Assembly: GCA_028280675.1 (NCBI GenBank)
Contig: JANQLI010000083.1
Coordinates: 1 to 8,083 of the forward strand
DNA: 8,083 nucleotides
Source: Alphaproteobacteria bacterium
GTDB lineage: Bacteria > Pseudomonadota > Alphaproteobacteria > SMXP01
Reading direction: 5' to 3'
Each line of letters starts with the position of its first letter. The first letter of the stretch is position 1. The position numbers and the translations under genes were made by a program. Shown in pieces: positions 1 to 4,926 of the stretch. The notes beneath the pieces are model-generated. The model did not search any database and was not told where the DNA came from. It worked only from the letters and a program-made list of their open reading frames with translations.

Positions 1-212
1 GCCCCTGCCGCAAGCTGCGTCCCGCGCCCCGTTTCCACCTCAACGAACGTCGCCCCCGTCGCATCAGCGATTTGCCGGGTTGCGTCCGCCGATCCGCCAT
101 CGACAATAATCACCTGCCGCACCAGACCACGCGCCGTCGGCCCAACGAGCGCAGCAAGCGCATGGGGCAGGGTTTTTTCTGCATTCAGAGTTGGAATAAT
201 GACGCTGAGCAT
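1..212 (-). CDS. Family 2 glycosyltransferase, TIGR04283-like (5' part only)
   Basis: This is the first 70 codons of a minus-strand gene that runs off the left edge. The protein begins MLSVIIPTLNAEKTLPHALA, the usual opening of a GT-A fold family 2 glycosyltransferase. VDGGS at residues 37-41 carries the aspartate that contacts the sugar nucleotide. GRGTQLAAGA at about 62-71 resembles the GRGRQ-type segment of the TIGR04283 subfamily, often annotated in arsenosugar or radical-SAM-associated contexts. The donor and acceptor sugars cannot be told from this part. ATG at 212 is chosen because the conserved fold starts right there; an in-frame TTG seven codons upstream is less likely. There is no Shine-Dalgarno sequence, but a TATAAC -10 element sits 6 bases before the ATG, so translation may be leaderless. 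The gene is divergent from the radical SAM gene. The glycosyltransferase assignment is firm; the subfamily is an inference. Confidence 0.85.
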   Translation of the reverse strand, partial: MLSVIIPTLNAEKTLPHALAALVGPTARGLVRQVIIVDGGSADATRQIADATGATFVEVETGRGTQLAAG

Positions 213-218
213 GGCGCT

Positions 219-247
219 GTTATATGGGGACAATACAAGAAAATGAA
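219..247 (-). promoter_or_regulatory. Candidate promoter of the glycosyltransferase gene
   Basis: Read on the minus strand, TATAAC (224 to 219) is a good -10 element. A weak -35, TTCATT (247 to 242), lies 17 bp upstream. The start codon follows the -10 after 6 bases, so transcription would begin at or very near the A of ATG. The -35 is poor, so confidence is modest. Confidence 0.4.
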
Positions 248-262
248 GCCGTTAACTAAAAA

Positions 263-277
263 GTTCTTGTTTTGTTC
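263..277 (+). promoter_or_regulatory. LexA (SOS) box, GTTC-N7-GTTC
   Basis: GTTCTTGTTTTGTTC is an exact match to the direct-repeat operator GTTC-N7-GTTC bound by LexA in Alphaproteobacteria. The two half-sites lie at 263-266 and 274-277. They flank the likely -35 element TTGTTT (267-272) of the radical SAM gene, a position where bound repressor would block RNA polymerase. The site is also about 50 bp upstream of the divergent glycosyltransferase start, so it could touch both genes. The match is seen directly; regulation by LexA is an inference. Confidence 0.7.
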
Positions 278-294
278 TTTTTGTCTGTTATAGT
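267..294 (+). promoter_or_regulatory. Promoter of the radical SAM gene
   Basis: TTGTTT (267-272) and TATAGT (289-294) are separated by 16 bp and fit a housekeeping sigma factor promoter. The -10 ends 6 bases before the ATG at 301, so the transcript would start at about the first base of the coding region and be leaderless. The -35 is enclosed by the LexA box. Confidence 0.6.
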
Positions 295-300
295 CCCCTC

Positions 301-1425
301 ATGATTGAGGCTCCTCATTCCGTGCACACCTTCGCCAAAGACCGTCCTGCCCAAATGCGCGGACGAGGAGCCCTTTCTAACGCCTCAGGCCGCTTTGAGG
401 CGCTGACGAAAAACCCCTGTGATGATGGATGGGATCACCACCCGGAGCCCCCTCTCCGTACTCGCGTCACACACGAGAGCCCGCGTACCATCATCACAAC
501 CAATCAATCGCCTGATATTTCCTTTGATCAGTCAATCAATCCCTATCGCGGCTGTGAGCATGGCTGCGTTTATTGTTATGCGCGGCCCGCTCACGCTTAT
601 ATGGGATTGTCGGCGGGGCTTGATTTTGAAAGTAAGCTTTTTGCCAAACCGGATGCAGCAAAGCTGTTACGCGAGGAACTCTCGGCCAACCGTTACAAAG
701 TCAAAATCATTGCCATGGGCACGAACACCGATCCCTATCAGCCCATTGAAAAAGACTATGAAATTACACGGCAAATTCTCGAAGTGCTGAACGACTTCAA
801 TCATCCGGTGATGATTGTCACCAAGTCGCATCGTATTTTACGCGATCAAGATATTCTTGCGGAGATGGCGAAACGCAATCTCGTCAAAGTGGCGCTCTCG
901 ATCACCACATTGGACCGGCAGCTCGCGCGGGAAATGGAACCGCGCGCGTCAACGCCCAATCGCCGCCTTGCCGCGCTCACCCATTTATCAGCGGCGGGAA
1001 TCCCAACCGCTGTCATGGTGGCGCCTGTCATTCCGGCGCTCAACGAAGCCGAGATCGAACGCATTCTTGAAAAAGCCGCCAAAGCAAGTGTCGAGCAAGC
1101 GGGCTATATTATGCTGCGCTTGCCACTTGAGATCGAACACCTCTTTCAAGAATGGATTGAAGGCATTGTTCCCAATCGCGCCAAACATATCATGACACTC
1201 GTGCGTGAGATGCGCGGCGGCAAAGCTTATGATAGCCAATGGTTCACCCGCCACAGCGGCAAAGGACCTTATGCCACGCTGATCCGTGACCGGTTTAAGG
1301 CCGCGTGCAAACGGCTTGGCTTGAACCAAGACCTCCCGCCTCTCGACACCAGCCAATTCGCCATCCCACGCGAACGTATTGGCGATCACTTTCTCGAAAC
1401 AAACGGGCAAATCAGTTTGTTTTAA
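301..1425 (+). CDS. PA0069 family radical SAM protein (SplB-related, COG1533)
   Basis: A 374-residue radical SAM enzyme. The cluster motif C85-EHG-C89-VY-C92 lies in NPYRGCEHGCVYCYARP and would bind the [4Fe-4S] cluster that reductively cleaves S-adenosylmethionine. RGRGALSNASGRFE (about 20-33) is the N-terminal signature of the PA0069/Rv2578c family. GTNTDPYQPIEK (about 140-151) is the conserved block after the first strands of the barrel. The family is related to spore photoproduct lyase and is often labelled DNA repair photolyase, but its substrate is not established. ATG 301 is favoured over ATG 355 because it keeps residues before the signature and lies 6 bases after a good -10. No Shine-Dalgarno sequence is present. 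The LexA-type box in the promoter supports a role in the DNA damage response. The gene stands alone, with a palindromic repeat downstream. Confidence 0.9.
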   Translation: MIEAPHSVHTFAKDRPAQMRGRGALSNASGRFEALTKNPCDDGWDHHPEPPLRTRVTHESPRTIITTNQSPDISFDQSINPYRGCEHGCVYCYARPAHAYMGLSAGLDFESKLFAKPDAAKLLREELSANRYKVKIIAMGTNTDPYQPIEKDYEITRQILEVLNDFNHPVMIVTKSHRILRDQDILAEMAKRNLVKVALSITTLDRQLAREMEPRASTPNRRLAALTHLSAAGIPTAVMVAPVIPALNEAEIERILEKAAKASVEQAGYIMLRLPLEIEHLFQEWIEGIVPNRAKHIMTLVREMRGGKAYDSQWFTRHSGKGPYATLIRDRFKAACKRLGLNQDLPPLDTSQFAIPRERIGDHFLETNGQISLF

Positions 1426-1437
1426 AAAACCCTTTTA

Positions 1438-1599
1438 CCTTCCCCCTTGACGGGGGAAGGATGCGAAGCCTTGGTGAGAGCACCTGCTCGAACCTAGGTT
1501 AAGCTGGATGGGGGTGATTCAAAATCTACCATGTCACCCCCACCCGATCCGCTTGCGCTATAGCTTCAGCGGATCGACCTCCCCCGTCAAGGGGGAGGT
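1438..1599. repeat. Nested palindromic intergenic repeat (MITE/BIME-like)
   Basis: The ends are two GC-rich hairpins that are also inverted copies of each other. The left is CCTTCCCCC (1438-1446), loop TTGAC, GGGGGAAGG (1452-1460). The right is ACCTCCCCC (1577-1585), loop GTCAA, GGGGGAGGT (1591-1599). Inside are two more stems: GGGGGTGA (1510-1517) with TCACCCCC (1534-1541), and CGATCCGCT (1545-1553) with AGCGGATCG (1568-1576). Elements of this style are dispersed in alphaproteobacterial genomes. The left hairpin could help end the radical SAM transcript, though it has no T-tract. The right arm lies 4 bases before an in-frame ATG of the next gene. Confidence 0.75.
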
Positions 1600-1605
1600 G
1601 AAATG

Positions 1606-1635
1606 TTGGTTGCCCTGCATAAATTCGATTATGCT
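1606..1635 (+). promoter_or_regulatory. Candidate promoter of rnhB
   Basis: TTGGTT (1606-1611) and TATGCT (1630-1635) are 18 bp apart. The -10 ends 6 bases before ATG 1642, the same geometry as at the starts at 212 and 301. It lies between the two possible rnhB start codons, so if it is the active promoter only ATG 1642 can be used. Both hexamers are imperfect. Confidence 0.4.
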
Positions 1636-1641
1636 GGCGTC

Positions 1642-2268
1642 ATGAGCACCGATTCCAAACCCACCTTCGACCTTGAACACTCCCTCATAGCCAAGGGAGT
1701 ATCGCCTATCGTCGGCATTGACGAAGCCGGGCGCGGGCCATGGGCGGGACCAGTGGTCGCGGCGGCAGTGATCCTCGACCCCGAAAATATCCCGGATGGC
1801 TTGAATGACTCAAAAAAGCTCACAGAGAAAAAACGCGATGTGCTGTTCGATCTTGTCATAGAAAGCGCCAGTGTCGGAATTGGCAAGGCCAGCGTCAACG
1901 AGATTGATCGGTTTAACATCTTCCAAGCCACCTTCCTCGCCATGCAGCGGGCCGTGGCCGCTTTACCGCGTCCAGCCGCTTACGCTCTTGTCGATGGCAA
2001 ATTCACCCCTGATCTGCCATGCCCGTCAGAGCCTGTGATCAAGGGGGACAGCCGCTCCCTTTCCATCGCCGCCGCATCGGTGATTGCCAAAGTGACCCGC
2101 GACAGGCTGATGATCGATCTTGCGCAACAATGGCCAGGTTTTGCCTGGGAGCGCAATAAAGGCTATGGCACAGCCGCTCACCAGGCGGGACTCGCCACCC
2201 ATGGTGTGACGCAACATCATCGGCGTTCCTTTAAGCCTATCACAAGATATTGTGTTAACGAATCTTAA
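1642..2268 (+). CDS. rnhB: Ribonuclease HII
   Basis: RNase HII cuts the RNA strand of RNA-DNA hybrids and starts removal of single ribonucleotides misinserted into DNA. From ATG 1642 the protein has 208 residues, normal for the family. GIDEAGRGPWAGPVV holds the first catalytic pair D27 and E28. ALVDG gives D118 and KVTRDRL gives D154, completing the DEDD metal site. GYGT (174-177) follows, and the C-terminal HHRRSFKP is typical. ATG 1642 is preferred because the extra 13 residues from ATG 1603 are not family-like and a promoter lies between the two starts. However, ATG 1603 has GGAGG 4 bases upstream, donated by the repeat arm and likely closed in its hairpin. The stop codon lies inside the GANTC cluster of the downstream ccrM gene, 101 bp before its ATG. 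Confidence 0.95.
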   Translation: MSTDSKPTFDLEHSLIAKGVSPIVGIDEAGRGPWAGPVVAAAVILDPENIPDGLNDSKKLTEKKRDVLFDLVIESASVGIGKASVNEIDRFNIFQATFLAMQRAVAALPRPAAYALVDGKFTPDLPCPSEPVIKGDSRSLSIAAASVIAKVTRDRLMIDLAQQWPGFAWERNKGYGTAAHQAGLATHGVTQHHRRSFKPITRYCVNES

Positions 2269-2326
2269 GATTCTCTGTTAACCTATTGATTCTAAAAAAC
2301 TATTGACGCGCGGACTCGCGTGACTC
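2260..2326. promoter_or_regulatory. Cluster of five GANTC sites upstream of ccrM
   Basis: CcrM recognition sites occur at 2260-2264 (GAATC), 2269-2273 (GATTC), 2288-2292 (GATTC), 2313-2317 (GACTC) and 2322-2326 (GACTC). The first two form the perfect 14-bp palindrome GAATCTTAAGATTC, which overlaps the rnhB stop codon. TTAA appears at 2255, 2265 and 2278, the last as TTAACC, a CtrA-like half-site, but no pair has the N7 spacing of a full CtrA box. In Caulobacter the ccrM leader also carries GANTC sites and expression responds to methylation state. Methylation-sensitive autoregulation here is an inference. Confidence 0.7.
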
Positions 2327-2331
2327 ATGAT
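2303..2331 (+). promoter_or_regulatory. Possible ccrM promoter containing two GANTC sites
   Basis: TTGACG (2303-2308) is a near-consensus -35. CATGAT (2326-2331), 17 bp later, is a weak -10. The GACTC sites at 2313 and 2322 lie in the spacer, the second touching the -10. This resembles promoters at which GcrA and the housekeeping sigma factor act at methylated GANTC sites in Caulobacter. The weak -10 would fit a need for an activator. The predicted leader is about 30 nt. Confidence 0.4.
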
Positions 2332-2369
2332 CCCCCGAAATTGACACGAGTAAAAACGGGCGGCGACGC

Positions 2370-3494
2370 ATGAGCAAACGCACAACACAAAAACCAAGCC
2401 ATAACAACCCCGCGAGCACATACCTCGACACGATTGTCGAGGGGGATTGCCTCGAATCCTTGCGGCAGTTACCCGATGAATGCGTTGATCTCGTCTTCGC
2501 TGATCCGCCGTACAATCTCCAACTCGAAGGCGAACTCACCCGCCCCAATAACAGCAAAGTCAACGGTGTCGATGATGACTGGGATAAGTTCGACACGTTT
2601 ACAGCCTATGACGATTTCACCCGCGCATGGATGAGCGAGTGCAAGCGCATTCTCAAACCCACCGGCGCCCTTTGGGTGATTGGCAGTTACCACAACATTT
2701 TCCGCGTCGGCGCGGTGCTGCAAGATCTCGGTTATTGGATTTTGAATGATATTATTTGGAATAAGACCAACCCAATGCCGAATTTCCGCGGCACACGCTT
2801 TACCAACGCCCATGAAACCCTGATCTGGGCGACCCGCGACACTAATCAGAAAAAATACACGTTCAATTATAACGCCATGAAGACCATGAATGACGATCTG
2901 CAGATGCGGTCCGATTGGTCCCTCGCCCTGTGCACCGGCGATGAACGCCTCAAAGATTCAAACGGTGATAAAGCCCACCCAACGCAAAAACCAGAAAGCC
3001 TCCTGCACCGGGTGATCTTATCCTCCAGTAATCCAGGCGATGTGGTGCTTGATCCTTTCTTCGGCACCGGCACAACCGGCGCAGTCGCAAAAAAACTCGG
3101 CCGTCATTTCATTGGTCTTGAACGCGAGAAGAGTTACATCAAACATGCCAAAGCGCGCCTCAAGAAAGTGATCCCCGTGGCGCCAGAAGATTTGGAAGTC
3201 ACCCAATCCAAACGCGCGCAACCCCGCGTGCCATTTGGCGCAATTGTTGAGCGCGGGCTCTTGGAGCCCGGCACCAAACTTTATGATCCCCGTAAACGCT
3301 ATGCCGCGCGCGTGCGGGCCGATGGCAGCCTCGTGTGCGCAGACGCCACCGGCTCCATTCATAAGATCGGCGCCCACGTGCAAGGGCTTGAGGCCTGTAA
3401 CGGTTGGACCTTCTGGCACTTCGAAGCAGAACGGCAACTCAAACCCATCGACATCCTGCGCCAACAAGTCCGCGCCGAGATGAAAGCGAATTAA
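2370..3494 (+). CDS. ccrM: CcrM-type adenine DNA methyltransferase (GANTC specific)
   Basis: This enzyme transfers a methyl group from S-adenosylmethionine to N6 of adenine in GANTC. In Alphaproteobacteria it acts near the end of replication and restores full methylation. The protein has 374 residues, slightly longer than the Caulobacter enzyme. The catalytic DPPY is at 45-48, preceded by GDCLESLRQLP. HPTQKP is at 203-208. The cofactor motif DPFFGTGTTG is at 228-237, so the order is that of a beta-class methyltransferase. A C-terminal domain from about 285 to the end (PFGAIVERGLLEPGTKLYD, then GWTFWHFE) is the RAMA domain that distinguishes CcrM from restriction-linked HinfI-type enzymes. No endonuclease gene is adjacent, as expected for a solitary methyltransferase. 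ATG 2370 has only a weak purine-rich upstream sequence. Five GANTC sites lie just before the gene. Confidence 0.96.
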   Translation: MSKRTTQKPSHNNPASTYLDTIVEGDCLESLRQLPDECVDLVFADPPYNLQLEGELTRPNNSKVNGVDDDWDKFDTFTAYDDFTRAWMSECKRILKPTGALWVIGSYHNIFRVGAVLQDLGYWILNDIIWNKTNPMPNFRGTRFTNAHETLIWATRDTNQKKYTFNYNAMKTMNDDLQMRSDWSLALCTGDERLKDSNGDKAHPTQKPESLLHRVILSSSNPGDVVLDPFFGTGTTGAVAKKLGRHFIGLEREKSYIKHAKARLKKVIPVAPEDLEVTQSKRAQPRVPFGAIVERGLLEPGTKLYDPRKRYAARVRADGSLVCADATGSIHKIGAHVQGLEACNGWTFWHFEAERQLKPIDILRQQVRAEMKAN

Positions 3495-3540
3495 GTTAAG
3501 TATTCTCTTGCCATGAGAGCATCAGCGCCATTTCCTTTGT

Positions 3541-3578
3541 CCTTCGAGACGGGCTTTCAGCCCTCCTCAGGATGAAGG
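3541..3578 (-). repeat. Palindromic repeat, copy 1 (CCTTC...GAAGG family)
   Basis: Read on the minus strand, this begins CCTTCATCCTGAGGAG and ends CGTCTCGAAGG, with an inner stem GGGCT/AGCCC around a 3-base loop (3551-3563 on the plus strand). This style of repeat is widespread between alphaproteobacterial genes. It lies 46 bases after the ccrM stop codon and could act in ending or stabilising that transcript, which is an inference. Confidence 0.65.
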
Positions 3579-3595
3579 AAATGGTTTGAAAAAGG

Positions 3596-3643
3596 CCTTC
3601 ATCTTGAGGAGCTCGCAACGCGAGCGTCTCAAAAGATCGAAGG
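3596..3643 (+). repeat. Palindromic repeat, copy 2 (inverted relative to copy 1)
   Basis: This begins CCTTCATCTTGAGGAG and ends in GATCGAAGG, with an inner perfect 6-bp stem GCTCGC/GCGAGC around loop AAC (3611-3625). It has the same outer sequence as copy 1 but a different inner stem, and about four extra bases (AAAA region, 3631-3634) near its right end. It is inverted to copy 1 and separated from it by 17 bases, so the pair can also form one larger cruciform. Confidence 0.65.
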
Positions 3644-3673
3644 CTGCCGTTAAATCATGTTCCTCATCAACAC

Positions 3674-3716
3674 ACATATCATCTTCTGACGTTTTCCGAA
3701 GATCCATAAGATATGT
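3674..3716. repeat. Imperfect bulged hairpin
   Basis: ACATATC (3674-3680) pairs with GATATGT (3710-3716), and ATCTTC (3681-3686) with GAAGAT (3698-3703). The loop is 11 bases, with a 6-base bulge (3704-3709) on the right arm. There is no T-tract. It may be part of a further repeat element or a structured transcript; function unknown. Confidence 0.4.
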
Positions 3717-3766
3717 AGATGTATGAACTCTATCCCTTCCCACTTGAAAAATAAATTTCTCTCATT

Positions 3767-3896
3767 GTCATCCCCGACTTGATCGGGGATCCATTGGCTT
3801 GTCCACACTGAAAGCACTCGCAGTTTTCGACGTGCCCACATCACTGGCATTTATCACATGCCACTGCCATTAGATTCCCGCTTTCGTGGGAATGAC
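3767..3896. repeat. MITE-like element with terminal inverted repeats
   Basis: The ends GTCATCCCCG (3767-3776) and TGGGAATGAC (3887-3896) are inverted repeats, matching at 8 of 10 positions. Each end also folds on itself: ATCCCCGA/TCGGGGAT around CTTGA (3770-3790), and ATTCCCGC/GTGGGAAT around TTTC (3874-3893, one G-T pair). The unit is 130 bp and encodes nothing. Elements with GTCATCCCCGACTTGATCGG and its CGGGAATGAC counterpart are very common in alphaproteobacterial intergenic DNA. Confidence 0.65.
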
Positions 3897-3920
3897 AAAG
3901 AAACGTTATCCGCTCTATCC

Positions 3921-3986
3921 CCAAAAGCTGACATGTCTCTTAAGCTGTACTAGAGTCCACTTATAGCCAAAAGCGAACATGTCTTT
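3921..3986 (+). repeat. Two direct copies of a 20-base motif before the acetyltransferase gene
   Basis: CCAAAAGCTGACATGTCTCT (3921-3940) and CCAAAAGCGAACATGTCTTT (3967-3986) differ at 3 of 20 positions and start 46 bases apart. They share CCAAAAGC and ACATGTCT. The second ends 36 bases before ATG 4023, so the pair could be an operator. Equally, they may be pieces of another dispersed repeat, since a similar CCGCT/AAAAGC pattern surrounds them. Confidence 0.5.
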
Positions 3987-4022
3987 CCAAATCTGTGAGC
4001 TTTCTCAAGAGACCTTAGAGTT

Positions 4023-4850
4023 ATGACAAAACTATCTCCAGCAACGACCGACAGAGTTCTTGAACAAATGGGATTGTCGAAACGCCCACCTCTTGATTTT
4101 AATGGTCTCAGCGAAATCTACAGTGCATGGTGTCAAAAAGTTCCTTTCGATAACTGTCGCAAAATGATCGCTTGCCGAAATAGTTTACCCGGCCCACTTC
4201 CGGGAAATGATCCGGTTGATTTCTTTGAGGCCTGGCTCCAACATGGCGTCGGCGGTACTTGCTGGGCAGTGCACGGCGCTTGGTTTGAGTTACTCGTATC
4301 CTTGGGCTTTCGCCCCCATCGCGCTCTTTGCACAATGATGACAGCTCCAAACTTACCGCCCAATCATGGCAGTGTTATTGTTGAGATTGAGGGATCAGTT
4401 TATTTGGTTGACGTGGCGATCACGTCCGTTACACCGCTTTCGATTTTGCAAGGGCAGAATGCGTACGTTAAACATCCGGCCTGGGGAGTCGAAGGTCTCT
4501 GGCAAGAGGGCAAATTCGCCGTTAAGTGGCGAGCACTGAATATTCATGACCCGTTTTTCTGTCGTATCGAGCAGTGGCCAATCGACGCCGACATTTTTGC
4601 CTCACACCATGAATCGACCCGCGAATGGAGTCCTTTTAATTACCAACTGAATTATAGCATTGTGAGAGATGGTGGACGCACAGGTATCGGAAAGGGCGAG
4701 CAGGTGCGTATCGCAACGGATGGAACAATGACGAGAAAACGTCTTGAAGACCGACTAGGCTTTCTCGTTGATCAACTGGGTGTGAGTGAAGAGCTAGCGC
4801 GACAAATTCCATCAGATGTCCCTACACCGCCACCGCCAACACCTGTTTAA
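4023..4850 (+). CDS. Arylamine N-acetyltransferase-like protein (divergent NAT family)
   Basis: A 275-residue protein, the usual NAT length. NAT enzymes move an acetyl group from acetyl-CoA to arylamines, hydrazines or related acceptors through a Cys-His-Asp triad. The triad is visible as C80 (GVGGTCW), H115 (NHGSVIVEI) and D130 (YLVDVA) with family spacing. VPFDN (40-44) matches the N-terminal PFEN block, and STREWSPFNYQLNYS (198-212) the segment after the barrel. The usual RGGxCFExN and DVGFG motifs are altered (GGTCWAVHG, DVAIT), so the acceptor may be unusual; some relatives act in amide synthesis. The C-terminus ends in a proline-rich PTPPPPTPV tail. Two sampled 60-base lines are about 47% GC against about 55% for a sampled ccrM line, and the gene follows several repeats, hinting at acquisition. 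No good Shine-Dalgarno sequence precedes ATG 4023. The gene is convergent with mutY. Confidence 0.75.
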   Translation: MTKLSPATTDRVLEQMGLSKRPPLDFNGLSEIYSAWCQKVPFDNCRKMIACRNSLPGPLPGNDPVDFFEAWLQHGVGGTCWAVHGAWFELLVSLGFRPHRALCTMMTAPNLPPNHGSVIVEIEGSVYLVDVAITSVTPLSILQGQNAYVKHPAWGVEGLWQEGKFAVKWRALNIHDPFFCRIEQWPIDADIFASHHESTREWSPFNYQLNYSIVRDGGRTGIGKGEQVRIATDGTMTRKRLEDRLGFLVDQLGVSEELARQIPSDVPTPPPPTPV

Positions 4851-4926
4851 CCTGCCAGAAACGTTTTCCGCTATGAGTCAGAAGCAGAAGTGATTGGCCC
4901 CTCAACATCCTATCCGTTTTTGCAAC

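Larger units (their letters stand above)
3495..4022. other. Gene-free repeat-rich region between ccrM and the acetyltransferase gene
   Basis: No convincing coding region was found in these 528 bases. They hold an inverted pair of CCTTC...GAAGG palindromes (3541-3578 and 3596-3643), an unrelated bulged hairpin (3674-3716), a 130-bp element with terminal inverted repeats (3767-3896) and two direct copies of a 20-base motif (3921-3940, 3967-3986). The density of different repeat families suggests a site that tolerates insertions. A promoter for the following gene must lie here, but none was clear. Confidence 0.7.

Noticed and set aside
72..293. Plus-strand reading frame of 73 codons at the left end
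   Set aside because: It lies opposite the glycosyltransferase coding sequence, whose minus-strand translation gives clear family motifs; the plus translation has no recognisable features.
988..1410. Long minus-strand frame inside the radical SAM gene
   Set aside because: It is a shadow of the real gene, which has the CxxxCxxC cluster motif and family signature.
2255..2282. Full CtrA box before ccrM
   Set aside because: TTAA copies are spaced by 6 and 9 bases, not 7, so only a TTAACC half-site can be claimed.
2341..2346. Perfect -35 hexamer TTGACA just before ccrM
   Set aside because: The matching -10 position (about 2364-2369) reads CGACGC and would overlap the start codon region, so no promoter is supported.
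3018..3467. Minus-strand frame of 149 codons inside ccrM
   Set aside because: It lies opposite the C-terminal part of CcrM, whose plus-strand translation is clearly conserved.
2370..3494. Restriction-modification system around the methyltransferase
   Set aside because: There is no endonuclease-like neighbour, and the C-terminal RAMA domain marks a solitary CcrM.
4851..4926. Bidirectional terminator between the convergent acetyltransferase and mutY genes
   Set aside because: The gap was searched for inverted repeats and none with a convincing stem was found.
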